A DNA stretch of 7,909 nucleotides from Bacteroidota bacterium (GCA_030695265.1 JAUYTA010000560.1:1-7909), one strand, 5' to 3'. Shown: positions 1 to 6,488, numbered from the stretch's first letter. A program made the numbers and translations. The notes: generated by a model not told the origin, from the sequence alone.

Positions 1-563
1 GGATGTACCGATTTCAGAACCAAGTGTTTTCGCGGATCGATAAATTCGCCTTTGCTGATGGCATAATTTCCCCAAAGGATAAAAACCACGTTTTCGAGTT
101 TGTCGGCTACCAGATGAATAACCGAGTCGGTAAATTGCTCCCAACCCTTTTTCTGGTGCGAACCGGCAGTGTGTGCCCGAACGGTTAAAGTCGCGTTGAG
201 CAACAAAACTCCCTGTTTGGCCCAGCGTTCCAGGTTTCCGCTTTTGGGGATCGGCGCTCCTGTATCGGCATTGATTTCCTTGAAAATATTTCGCAGACTG
301 GGAGGAAAGTCAACACCATCGTTCACCGAAAAGCACAAACCGTGCGCCTGCCCCGGTCCGTGATACGGATCCTGACCCAAAATCACCACTTTCACCTGAT
401 CGAACGGACATTGTTCAAATGCATTAAAAATCAGTTTCGCTGGTGGGTATATTGTTTGAGTGGCGTACTCCGATTTTACAAAACTGGTTAGTTGTACGAA
501 ATAAGGTTTTTCAAATTCATCCTGAAGCTGTTTTTTCCAGCTTTCATCTATTTTAACATCCAT
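1..563 (-). CDS. ung: Uracil-DNA glycosylase, family 1 (3' end cut by window edge)
   Basis: The enzyme removes uracil from DNA by cutting the N-glycosidic bond, the first step of base excision repair. The start codon is at 563-561, and 187 complete codons are visible before the left edge. Family-1 motifs are plain. GQDPYHG occupies residues 63-69, with the water-activating Asp65 and Tyr67. LCFSV at 76-80 holds the uracil-stacking Phe78. LLNATLTV follows with uracil-reading Asn123. The last complete residue is His187 of the HPSP motif, just as the window ends. This spacing matches the E. coli enzyme (D64, Y66, F77, N123, H187) almost residue for residue, so roughly the last 35-40 residues are missing, carrying the DNA-intercalating leucine loop. 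The ATG lacks a clear Shine-Dalgarno sequence, and a promoter candidate lies at 591-622. It is divergent from the toxin-antitoxin/rmuC run. Identification is firm; only the C-terminus is unseen. Confidence 0.97.
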   Translation of the reverse strand, partial: MDVKIDESWKKQLQDEFEKPYFVQLTSFVKSEYATQTIYPPAKLIFNAFEQCPFDQVKVVILGQDPYHGPGQAHGLCFSVNDGVDFPPSLRNIFKEINADTGAPIPKSGNLERWAKQGVLLLNATLTVRAHTAGSHQKKGWEQFTDSVIHLVADKLENVVFILWGNYAISKGEFIDPRKHLVLKSVH

Positions 564-590
564 AATTAATATCGTTTTCGGTTGCAAAAG

Positions 591-622
591 CAAAGTAGTC
601 AATAATCCGGGAAACAGTCAAA
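591..622 (-). promoter_or_regulatory. Candidate ung promoter
   Basis: On the minus strand TTTG (622-619) is followed after 21 bases by TACTTTG (597-591). This resembles the Bacteroidota consensus TTTG-N19-21-TAnnTTTG, with the -7 box one base short. It would start transcription roughly 20 bases before the ung ATG. It was assigned by eye from consensus and position. Confidence 0.4.
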
Positions 623-699
623 TTAAACAAGGAATACTCAAACAAATGTCATTTAGTCAAGCAGCTTTCGGCGATTTTCGTATCTATTAGCTGAAATTC

Positions 700-713
700 C
701 CAGATATGTCTGG
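700..713. promoter_or_regulatory. Palindrome at -33 region of toxin-antitoxin promoter (possible operator)
   Basis: CCAGA-TATG-TCTGG has perfect 5-base arms with a 4-base spacer. It overlaps the expected -33 region of the promoter at 709-741. Type II antitoxins normally repress their own operon through such short palindromes, so this is a plausible binding site for the product of 763-1017. The role is inferred. Confidence 0.4.
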
Positions 714-741
714 TATGTTTTATATATATGGTATATATTTG
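709..741 (+). promoter_or_regulatory. Candidate promoter of the antitoxin-toxin-rmuC run
   Basis: TATATTTG at 734-741 is a perfect match to the Bacteroidota -7 box TAnnTTTG. TCTG at 709-712 is a three-of-four match to the -33 TTTG, with a 21-base spacer. The predicted start near 748 leaves a leader of about 15 bases before the ATG at 763. No other good box was seen between here and rmuC, so the three genes probably share it. Confidence 0.5.
723..737. promoter_or_regulatory. AT-rich inverted repeat over the -7 box (possible second operator)
   Basis: TATATA-TGG-TATATA is an inverted repeat with a 3-base spacer overlapping the -7 box at 734-741. The arms are low-complexity, so chance is possible. 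Its centre is about 23-24 bases from that of the palindrome at 700-713, consistent with two operator sites on one promoter. TGGTAT also recurs at 712-717 and 729-734. Confidence 0.25.
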
Positions 742-762
742 CAAAGCAAATTATGAGCGTAT

Positions 763-1017
763 ATGAAATCATCAGAACCCACAAATAAAAAACGTAAAGT
801 GATCGATTTGGATGAACACACATTCCGAATTTTATCGATCAAGGCAGCAGCCAAGGGGACGAACCTGAAAGCTTTAATCGAAAGATCACTGAAAGGAATG
901 GCCGATGATACGGAAGATGCGGAAATGTACGCCTATCTGGTAAAGACGCGCCCTGAAGGCCAGGAGATGATCACGGGCAAAGAAAAGGAAGATTTTGAAA
1001 ACTGGCTTGATCTATGA
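763..1017 (+). CDS. Type II antitoxin, ribbon-helix-helix-like
   Basis: This 84-residue protein precedes and overlaps a RelE/ParE-type toxin, the usual arrangement for a type II toxin-antitoxin module. Residues 11-43 look like a ribbon-helix-helix DNA-binding fold: a short strand around KVIDLD (12-17), a helix rich in Ala/Lys, a turn at KGTN (31-34), and a second helix through ALIERSL (37-43). The rest, about 45-84, is acidic and would be the part that wraps and neutralises the toxin. It should act as a dimer that represses its own promoter, with the toxin as co-repressor; palindromes at 700-713 and 723-737 fit this. No clear Shine-Dalgarno sequence precedes the ATG. Its last four bases (ATGA, 1014-1017) contain the toxin start, so translation is coupled. 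The family within the RHH group is not recognised, and the pairing is inferred mainly from the neighbour. Confidence 0.75.
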   Translation: MKSSEPTNKKRKVIDLDEHTFRILSIKAAAKGTNLKALIERSLKGMADDTEDAEMYAYLVKTRPEGQEMITGKEKEDFENWLDL

Positions 1018-1310
1018 AAGTTGAGTACTCCAGGGACTTTGAAAAAACCGTCCGCAAACTCTCCGGAAAAGTTCTGGCCTCCGTCAAAGAAGCTATTCTG
1101 GAAGTCAGGAATGCCCACAGTGTCAATCAGCTCACCAACTGCAAAAAGCTTGTTGGTTACAACAGCACTTACCGGCTACGGATAGGTGACCTTCGTGCAT
1201 TTTTTGTTCTACACATAGAAGGTGATACTGTGTCGTTTGAATACATGGTTCCCAGGGGGGAAGCCTATTCCAAACACATGAAAGAACAATTGAAACGAAA
1301 GGGCAAATAA
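1014..1310 (+). CDS. RelE/ParE-superfamily toxin of type II module
   Basis: The 98-residue basic protein has the length and pattern of RelE-like mRNA endonucleases. Residues 4-10 (EYSRDFE) and a long helix up to about 33 form the N-terminal part. The core strands are at 53-66, with the typical pattern YRLRIGDLR followed by FFVL. The C-terminus has the family pattern EYMVPRGEAYSKH (76-88). Arg61 and Arg81 fall at the same residue numbers as the RelE catalytic arginines, and Tyr85 may correspond to RelE Tyr87. Lys44/Lys45 or nearby residues could supply the general-base lysines. The presence of these residues argues for an mRNA-cutting RelE type rather than a gyrase-poisoning ParE type, but this is inference. 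The start overlaps the antitoxin stop by ATGA, and the stop TAA (1308-1310) touches the rmuC ATG. A run of six G (1255-1260) begins in the Arg81 codon. Confidence 0.85.
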   Translation: MKVEYSRDFEKTVRKLSGKVLASVKEAILEVRNAHSVNQLTNCKKLVGYNSTYRLRIGDLRAFFVLHIEGDTVSFEYMVPRGEAYSKHMKEQLKRKGK

Positions 1311-2657
1311 ATGAATATTCTATTTGGTGCGGTTGGCTTTTTCGTTGGATTGATCGTTTCTTACTTCTTCCTGAAATCAAAACTTCAGAAACAACGAACT
1401 GATTTTGAACGTGATAATTTAATTTCAGAACAAAACTTCATTCAGCAGAAATTTGAACTTGAAAAGGAAAAATCCTTGTTTGAAGACCGCAACCTATCAT
1501 TGCTGAAAGAAAAGGAAGAATTGAATCAGCAAATTCAGTTGTTTCGGACTGAAAATGGTATTCAAGGTCAGCAGTTGGCGCGGGCAGAGGCCGATTTCAG
1601 CAACCTTCAGGAAAAACTGGAATCGCAGAAAAAGGAAATGGAGAACCTTCAGCAAAAATTTACCACCGAATTTGAAAACATAGCTTCAAAAATCCTGAAA
1701 CAAAACACCGAAGATTTTTCGAAGTCAAATCAGAAAGGCATGAATGAAATGCTGCTTCCGCTGAAAGAAAAGATACAGCTTTTCGAGAAAAAGGTGGAAG
1801 ACACTTATGAGAAAGGGCTGAAAGATCAAACCGATCTGAAAGCGGAACTCAAGAAACTACACGATTTGAACCTGAAAATCAGCGATGAGGCGAATAACCT
1901 GACTCGTGCCTTGAAAGGCGATGTGAAAAAACAAGGCAATTGGGGTGAAATGATTTTGGAGCGTATTCTGGAACGGTCGGGCCTTACCGAAGGTCGTGAG
2001 TACATCAAACAGGAGAGTGTGCTTTCTGAAAATGGGCAGCGTTTTCAGCCCGATGTGGTGATTCATTTGCCCGACCAAAAACACATTGTGGTTGATTCAA
2101 AAGTTTCGCTGGTAGCCTACGAACGGCTGGTAAATGCCGAAAATGAAAAAGACCGTCCGGCTTTTGTGAAAGAACATTTAATGAGTGTGAGAAGTCACAT
2201 TAAAATACTGAGTGAAAAGCATTACCAGCATTCACCGAATTTCAACAGTCCTGATTTTGTATTGCTGTTTATACCTATTGAATCGTCGTTCAGTATTGCA
2301 GTTCAGGAAGATCAGGAGTTATTTACTTACGCATGGGATAACAAAGTGGTCATCGTTAGTCCATCTACTTTGCTGGCAACGCTTCGAACAATCGCATCCA
2401 TCTGGCAGCAGGAAAACCAAACCCGGAATGCCATCGAAATTGCACGGCAGGGAGGCGCTCTGTACGATAAGTTTGTGTCGTTTATTTCGGATATGGAGTC
2501 GATAGGGAAAAGCCTTGACAGTACGCGAAAAACCTACGATCAGGCAGTGAACAAGTTATATGTGGGTAGTGGAAATCTTGTAAAACGTGCTGAAAATATC
2601 CGAAAACTGGGCGCTAAAACGACCAAAGAATTACCGCAGGAATTAATCAGTGATTGA
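1311..2657 (+). CDS. rmuC: DNA recombination protein RmuC
   Basis: RmuC proteins are membrane-anchored, predicted nucleases. In E. coli RmuC limits recombination between inverted repeats, and its exact substrate is unsettled. The 448 residues show the expected layout: an N-terminal membrane helix (about 3-21), a long charged coiled coil (about 23-130), then the RmuC domain (about 145-430). Hallmarks include QGNWGE (208-213), PDVVIHLPD (247-255) and VDSKVSL (261-267). The D248...D262-x-K264 arrangement suits a PD-(D/E)xK nuclease core. Later conserved patches are VLLFIPIE (317-324) and VVIVSPSTL (346-354). The length is normal and the frame is intact. The ATG directly follows the toxin TAA with no spacer. 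A weak purine-rich GAAAGGG lies about 6-14 bases upstream inside the toxin gene, so translation probably depends on ribosomes ending the toxin. Its stop (2655-2657) abuts the stop of the convergent gene at 2658. Confidence 0.95.
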   Translation: MNILFGAVGFFVGLIVSYFFLKSKLQKQRTDFERDNLISEQNFIQQKFELEKEKSLFEDRNLSLLKEKEELNQQIQLFRTENGIQGQQLARAEADFSNLQEKLESQKKEMENLQQKFTTEFENIASKILKQNTEDFSKSNQKGMNEMLLPLKEKIQLFEKKVEDTYEKGLKDQTDLKAELKKLHDLNLKISDEANNLTRALKGDVKKQGNWGEMILERILERSGLTEGREYIKQESVLSENGQRFQPDVVIHLPDQKHIVVDSKVSLVAYERLVNAENEKDRPAFVKEHLMSVRSHIKILSEKHYQHSPNFNSPDFVLLFIPIESSFSIAVQEDQELFTYAWDNKVVIVSPSTLLATLRTIASIWQQENQTRNAIEIARQGGALYDKFVSFISDMESIGKSLDSTRKTYDQAVNKLYVGSGNLVKRAENIRKLGAKTTKELPQELISD

Positions 2658-2894
2658 CTATTCTTCCAGATACTCCGGTTCCAGTCCATCTTCGCACAAA
2701 TCGATGGGAACAATCCAAACCAGGGGGCGGTCGTTTCCTTCGCCACCCTCCGACTCACGTTTGACTATTTCAGAACCAAAAAACACGGCAATGTGATCCT
2801 CCGGAATATTGTCATCTTCGTCTGTTCCAACTACCACCGCATTGATTCCGTCAATACGCACAAAATCGCCTTTCTCTAAAAATTGTTCTTCCAT
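2658..2894 (-). CDS. Small, strongly acidic hypothetical protein downstream of clpX
   Basis: I do not recognise a named family. The 78 residues hold about 23 Asp/Glu against 5 Lys/Arg, a net charge near -18. The N-terminal half reads like a small beta-barrel (SH3/KOW-like): GDFVRIDG (9-16), then hydrophobic AVVVGT (19-24), then an acidic turn DEDDN (25-29). It continues PEDHIAVFFG (31-40), a Ser/Gly/Glu-rich loop (41-55), and PLVWIVPIDLCE (57-68), ending in an acidic tail. There is no signal peptide or membrane segment, so it is probably cytoplasmic. It starts 6 bases after the clpX stop with no clear Shine-Dalgarno sequence, so it is very likely translated from the clpX message. A link to ClpXP, for example as adaptor or regulator, is only suggested by position. 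The clean pattern of strands and turns in a tight operon argues that it is a real gene. Confidence 0.75.
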   Translation of the reverse strand: MEEQFLEKGDFVRIDGINAVVVGTDEDDNIPEDHIAVFFGSEIVKRESEGGEGNDRPLVWIVPIDLCEDGLEPEYLEE

Positions 2895-2900
2895 TTCAAT

Positions 2901-4121
2901 TTAGCTTGCTTTTAAGCGAACCGCAATTGTTCCGTCGATTTTTTCCTGTGCGTAGTCGAGTCCGATTTTCATGTTTTTAACATTCGTGGAGGGACTGTCA
3001 AACATGGCATCGTTCATGATATTCTCGCAAATGGCACGAAGACCGCGGGCTCCAAGTTTAAATTCGAGGGCTTTGTCAACAATAAATTCCAATGCTTCTT
3101 CTTCAAAACTAAGTTCAATGTCGTCAAGTTTGAATAATTTGACATACTGCTTGATCAGCGAATTACGGGGTTCGGTCAGGATACTGCGCAAAGCCTTTCT
3201 GTCGAGTGGTTCTAAATAAGTCAGTACCGGAATACGGCCAATGATTTCAGGAATTAAGCCAAACGATTTTAAATCCTGGGGAGAAATATACTGAAGCAGG
3301 TTGTCGCGGTCGAGATGATCGGCTGATTTTTGAGCGCCGTAACCAACTATTTTTGTGTTCAATCGTTGTGCAATTTTTCTTTCAATTCCATCAAATGCGC
3401 CGCCACAAACAAATAAAATGTTTTTGGTATTTACGGCAATCATTTTCTGCTCCGGATGTTTGCGTCCGCCTTGAGGTGGAACGTTCACGATGGCGCCTTC
3501 GAGTAATTTAAGCAATCCCTGCTGAACGCCTTCGCCCGAAACATCGCGGGTAATTGAGGGGTTATCGCCTTTGCGGGCAATTTTGTCTATTTCATCGATG
3601 AAAACAATGCCACGTTCGGCAGCTTCCACATTGTAATCGGCCACCTGAAGCAAACGGGTAAGCAAACTTTCGATGTCTTCGCCAACATAACCAGCTTCGG
3701 TTAAAACAGTGGCATCAACGATTGTGAAAGGTACATGCAGCATTTTTGCGATGGTGCGAGCCAGCAATGTTTTTCCTGTTCCGGTCTCACCAACCATGAT
3801 GATATTTGATTTTTCGATTTCAGTTTCATCGTTTGAAACCGGTTGATTGAGCCTTTTGTAATGGTTATAAACAGCCACCGACAAAATTTTCTTGGCCTGA
3901 TCCTGTCCGATTACATACTGATCCAGAAAGTTTTTGATTTCTCTGGGCTTCATCAGTTTGATCATCTTGGTGTCAACCTTGACATCTTTCTTAAATTCTT
4001 CTTCAACAATGGCGTGAGCCTGCTCCACACAATTGTCGCAAATATGTCCTTCTATTCCGGCAATCAGAAGGTTTACCTCTTTTTTTTCACGTCCGCAAAA
4101 CGAACATTTATCCATTTTCAT
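2901..4121 (-). CDS. clpX: ATP-dependent Clp protease unfoldase subunit ClpX
   Basis: ClpX is the hexameric AAA+ unfoldase that recognises tagged or regulatory proteins and threads them into ClpP. The protein is 406 residues, a normal length. The N-terminal zinc-binding domain has C6, C9, C28 and C31. The AAA+ core follows: Walker A GETGTGKT (111-118), pore loop GYVGED (144-149), Walker B IVFIDEID (172-179) with D176/E177, and the RKH pore loop (220-222). Arginine-finger candidate R296 sits in GRIPV, and the sensor-2 motif GARGLR is at 357-362. The ClpP-docking IGF loop is VGY at 259-261. The ATG at 4121 was preferred over the one at 4115 because AAGGA lies 9 bases upstream of it. It follows clpP by 176 bases; that gap has a hairpin and CTCATG-type repeats. 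The best promoter-like string there, TATATTTTG on the minus strand (4274-4266), is one base too long for the consensus. The next gene starts 6 bases after its stop. Confidence 0.97.
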   Translation of the reverse strand: MKMDKCSFCGREKKEVNLLIAGIEGHICDNCVEQAHAIVEEEFKKDVKVDTKMIKLMKPREIKNFLDQYVIGQDQAKKILSVAVYNHYKRLNQPVSNDETEIEKSNIIMVGETGTGKTLLARTIAKMLHVPFTIVDATVLTEAGYVGEDIESLLTRLLQVADYNVEAAERGIVFIDEIDKIARKGDNPSITRDVSGEGVQQGLLKLLEGAIVNVPPQGGRKHPEQKMIAVNTKNILFVCGGAFDGIERKIAQRLNTKIVGYGAQKSADHLDRDNLLQYISPQDLKSFGLIPEIIGRIPVLTYLEPLDRKALRSILTEPRNSLIKQYVKLFKLDDIELSFEEEALEFIVDKALEFKLGARGLRAICENIMNDAMFDSPSTNVKNMKIGLDYAQEKIDGTIAVRLKAS

Positions 4122-4158
4122 TCGAAAATATCCTTTTTAGTTAATTGATTATTAAGCG

Positions 4159-4210
4159 TTCTCATGGAACTCTCATGCCAGAAAGCATCCACTTCGAACT
4201 ATATTCTCAT
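4159..4210. repeat. Short repeats TTCTCATG/CTCTCATG/TTCTCAT in the clpX leader
   Basis: TTCTCATG (4159-4166) and CTCTCATG (4170-4177) lie 11 bases apart, one helical turn. A third, TTCTCAT, is at 4204-4210. On the coding strand these read CATGAGAA, CATGAGAG and ATGAGAA. The core TGAGAA also forms the arms of the hairpin before clpP (5002-5055). They might be regulator sites, but chance in AT-rich sequence is possible. Confidence 0.3.
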
Positions 4211-4222
4211 TTTATTTTGCGC

Positions 4223-4250
4223 TGCCACCTTTAAAATTATTTCCGTGGCA
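4223..4250 (-). other. Small hairpin in the clpP-clpX gap
   Basis: TGCCAC (4223-4228) pairs with GTGGCA (4245-4250) around a 16-base AT-rich loop. No clear T-run follows on either strand, so it is a weak terminator at best. It could instead be an mRNA processing or stability element between clpP and clpX. Confidence 0.3.
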
Positions 4251-4297
4251 TGTTCGTTTCATCTTCAAAATATAATGGTTTTATACAATCATAATCA

Positions 4298-4975
4298 CTA
4301 TTTATTATTTCTGGTCAGTACATCGTCGATCATTCCATACTCTTTGGCTTCGGTTGAAGTCATCCAGTAATCGCGATCAGAATTTTTTTCAATTTCCTTG
4401 TAGGATTTTCCGCTGTGGAAAGCTATAATTTCGTACAATTCTTTTTTCAACTTCTGGATTTCACGGGCAGTAATTTCAATATCGGAAGCCGGACCCTGCG
4501 CACCACCCATTGGCTGGTGGATCATTACACGTGAGTGTTTCAGTGCCGACCGTTTCCCATGTGTTCCGGCGGTAAGCAATACAGCGCCCATCGACGCGGC
4601 CATTCCTGTGCAAATGGTGGCAACATCAGATGAAATGTACTGCATAGTATCGTAAATTCCAAGTCCGGCATGAACTGATCCTCCGGGCGTATTGAAATAG
4701 ATTTGGATATCTTTTTTCGGATCTGATGATTCAAGAAAAAGTAGCTGTGCCTGAACGATGTTGGCGATGTAATCGTCGATCGGTGTACCTAAAAAGATGA
4801 TCCGATCCATCATCAGCCTTGAAAACACGTCCATGGAAGCAACGTTTAACTGACGCTCCTCAATGATGTAAGGAGTCATGCTGTTGGTAAAAATAGAATC
4901 GAAACGATTTAAATTAAGGCTGCTAATGCCCAAATGTTTCCTCGCGTATTTGTTAAATTCTTTTCCGTCGTTCAT
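4298..4975 (-). CDS. clpP: ATP-dependent Clp protease proteolytic subunit ClpP
   Basis: ClpP is the barrel-forming serine peptidase that degrades proteins unfolded by ClpX. The catalytic triad is complete: Ser128 in GMAASMGA, His153 in MIHQPMGG, and Asp202 in DRDYWM. The 25- and 49-residue spacings equal those in the E. coli enzyme. FNTPGGSV (94-101) is the substrate-binding strand and oxyanion region, and EYGMIDDVL near the end is typical. At 225 residues it is longer than E. coli ClpP (207) because of an N-terminal extension. The mature N-terminus probably corresponds to about residue 33-36 (MTPYIIEE), so the first 30 or so residues may be a propeptide. The start has no strong Shine-Dalgarno sequence. 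It lies 119 bases after tig and 176 bases before clpX in the same direction, with its own promoter candidate and a long hairpin upstream. Confidence 0.97.
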   Translation of the reverse strand: MNDGKEFNKYARKHLGISSLNLNRFDSIFTNSMTPYIIEERQLNVASMDVFSRLMMDRIIFLGTPIDDYIANIVQAQLLFLESSDPKKDIQIYFNTPGGSVHAGLGIYDTMQYISSDVATICTGMAASMGAVLLTAGTHGKRSALKHSRVMIHQPMGGAQGPASDIEITAREIQKLKKELYEIIAFHSGKSYKEIEKNSDRDYWMTSTEAKEYGMIDDVLTRNNK

Positions 4976-5001
4976 AATGTTGTTTCTACTGATTAAAAAA
5001 A

Positions 5002-5055
5002 TGTGAGAATTGATTTTAAACTTCCCGCAAAAAAAGGTTAAAACTAATTCTCACA
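5002..5055 (-). other. Long near-perfect hairpin between tig and clpP
   Basis: TGTGAGAATT (5002-5011) is the exact reverse complement of AATTCTCACA (5046-5055). Inside, after a G-T wobble and one mismatch, TTTTAA (5014-5019) pairs with TTAAAA (5038-5043), and a few more pairs are possible around an A7-containing loop. The result is a stem of about 16-20 pairs. It could end or attenuate tig transcription, sit in the clpP leader, or be a protein-binding dyad. No T-run directly follows on the minus strand beyond an A-rich/T-rich patch at 4993-5000. Confidence 0.55.
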
Positions 5056-5061
5056 AAGTTA
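5054..5061 (-). promoter_or_regulatory. Candidate -7 box for clpP
   Basis: The minus strand reads TAACTTTG, a full match to TAnnTTTG. No good TTTG is found 19-21 bases further upstream, so the -33 element is poor. The box overlaps the outer base of the hairpin arm at 5046-5055, which would place the transcription start inside the dyad, about 70 bases before the clpP ATG. This may allow clpP-clpX expression separate from tig. Confidence 0.35.
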
Positions 5062-5094
5062 AGAAAATATGCTTTTGGCTATACCGCCATTCAA

Positions 5095-6450
5095 TTAATT
5101 TTCAAGCATTTTGTTAAACTCTTCATTGCTAACTTCTTTAATGTCGAGTGTAACTTTGGTTTTTATGGCTGTAATGATGACATCTTCCTGCGCTTTTGAA
5201 ACAACTTTGCGACGTTCTTCCTCGTTTTTCATCATTTGATTGGCGTAATTTTCGAGGTGCTCATCGGCAACGTTGCCCAGCCCGTATTGACGGAATTGCA
5301 TGGCAGTCATTTCTTTTGCCAATGCATGAACGTCTTCTTCTGTAACCTTCAATTCATTGTCTTTTACAATTTTATCTTTGATCAGTTGCCATTTCAGGTC
5401 GAGCATAAAATGATCAAAATCAGCATCAATCTGCTCTGCTGTCATTTTCTCGTTGGTGGCTTTGATCCAGCGTTTCAGGAAAGCTTCCGGCAAATCAAAC
5501 TGAAATTTCTTAACCAAAGCATCGCGGCTGTCAATTGCAAATTTGTAATCGCTCGAATAAACAAAATTTCCTTCGATTTCGGATTTCACTTTGGCCTTGA
5601 ATTCTTCTTCAGTGATGATTCCTGATTCTCCACCGTAGATTTTCCCGAACAATTCAGGTGTTAGTTCTGCTTTTTCGAAACGAAGCACTTCTTCGATGGT
5701 AAAGTTGAAATTTCCTGAAATGTTTTCAGCCTCTTCATGCGAAATATTCAGCATGTGGCCAACTTCGTGCTTGTTATCGTATGCTTTCAGTGGATCAAAA
5801 ACAACTGCATCACCGGCTTTTTTGCCAATGAACGATGCTTTAATTTCTTCGTCTTTCATTACGTCGATGGCAATAACCACCTTATTGGCCACGATTCCGT
5901 CTTCCAGATCGTTTCCTTCTTCATCAAGTTGTACGAAAGTTCCGCGAACGGTATCTTTTTCCTCAATACTGTCAACAACTTTGTTTTCGCCCAGGCGACC
6001 GGCATAAGCTTCAACCTGTTTGTCAACCAGTTCTTCACCGGCAACAATGCTGTAATAAGGTAAAATTGTATTGTTATCGAGTCCCACTTCAATTTCGGGA
6101 GCTGTTGCAATGTCGAAAACAAAGCTGAAATCAGATTGTTTGTCCCAGTCGATCTTCAATTGTTTTTCTTCGTTGGGAAGAGGTTCTCCCAGAACATTCA
6201 GTTTTTCAGCATAAATATAATCGGTCAGGCTTTTCGAAATAATTTTATTTACCTCTTCAGCCAGCGCTGATTTCCCGTACATTTTTTTGATTAAACCGGC
6301 AGGAACCATTCCCGGACGAAATCCAGGCATATTGGCTTTTTTGCGATAGTTTTTCAGAACGTCGTTAACGGTAGTTTCGTAATCACTTTTCTCAACCAAA
6401 ATGGTGAGTACTGCATTCAGTTCGTCGATATTTTCCCTGGTAATGTTCAT
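5095..6450 (-). CDS. tig: Trigger factor (ribosome-associated chaperone)
   Basis: Trigger factor binds the ribosome exit tunnel and shields new chains as they emerge. The 451 residues are close to the usual length. The N-terminal ribosome-binding domain (about 1-115) contains the signature MPGFRPGMVP (41-50) at exactly the E. coli position (GFRKGKVP, 43-50). Phe44 and Arg45 are kept, but Lys46 is Pro and Lys48 is Met. The middle region (about 150-255) corresponds to the FKBP-like prolyl isomerase domain but is diverged. The C-terminal part (about 260-430) is helical and charged, matching the substrate-cradling arms. The ATG has no Shine-Dalgarno sequence. TAACTTTA (minus strand, 6468-6461) is one base off a -7 box but would leave almost no leader. 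The gene is first in the block leading to clpP and clpX, and is separated from the upstream tRNA by a terminator. Confidence 0.95.
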   Translation of the reverse strand: MNITRENIDELNAVLTILVEKSDYETTVNDVLKNYRKKANMPGFRPGMVPAGLIKKMYGKSALAEEVNKIISKSLTDYIYAEKLNVLGEPLPNEEKQLKIDWDKQSDFSFVFDIATAPEIEVGLDNNTILPYYSIVAGEELVDKQVEAYAGRLGENKVVDSIEEKDTVRGTFVQLDEEGNDLEDGIVANKVVIAIDVMKDEEIKASFIGKKAGDAVVFDPLKAYDNKHEVGHMLNISHEEAENISGNFNFTIEEVLRFEKAELTPELFGKIYGGESGIITEEEFKAKVKSEIEGNFVYSSDYKFAIDSRDALVKKFQFDLPEAFLKRWIKATNEKMTAEQIDADFDHFMLDLKWQLIKDKIVKDNELKVTEEDVHALAKEMTAMQFRQYGLGNVADEHLENYANQMMKNEEERRKVVSKAQEDVIITAIKTKVTLDIKEVSNEEFNKMLEN

Positions 6451-6488
6451 ATTTTCAACTTAAAGTTATTGGAAATCAGCTCGGAAGA

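Noticed and set aside
753..788. An 11-codon upstream frame (ATG at 753) overlapping the antitoxin start
   Set aside because: It is short, without a ribosome-binding site or attenuation-type codon bias, and probably chance.
763..1017. KKRK near the antitoxin N-terminus resembling a nuclear localisation signal
   Set aside because: The context is bacterial; basic residues before a ribbon-helix-helix strand are ordinary for DNA binding.
2639..2667. Possible terminator hairpin at the rmuC convergent junction
   Set aside because: The GGAA/TTCC and AATCA/TGATT pairs have different centres and cannot form one stem, and there is no T-run.
4164..4370. Open frame of 68 codons on the plus strand in the clpP-clpX gap
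   Set aside because: It runs into the 3' end of clpP in antisense and has no start signal or recognisable pattern; the hydrophobic look comes from AT-rich sequence.
5236..6007. Several long plus-strand frames opposite tig (5236-5625, 5696-6007)
   Set aside because: They are antisense shadows of a clear trigger factor gene.
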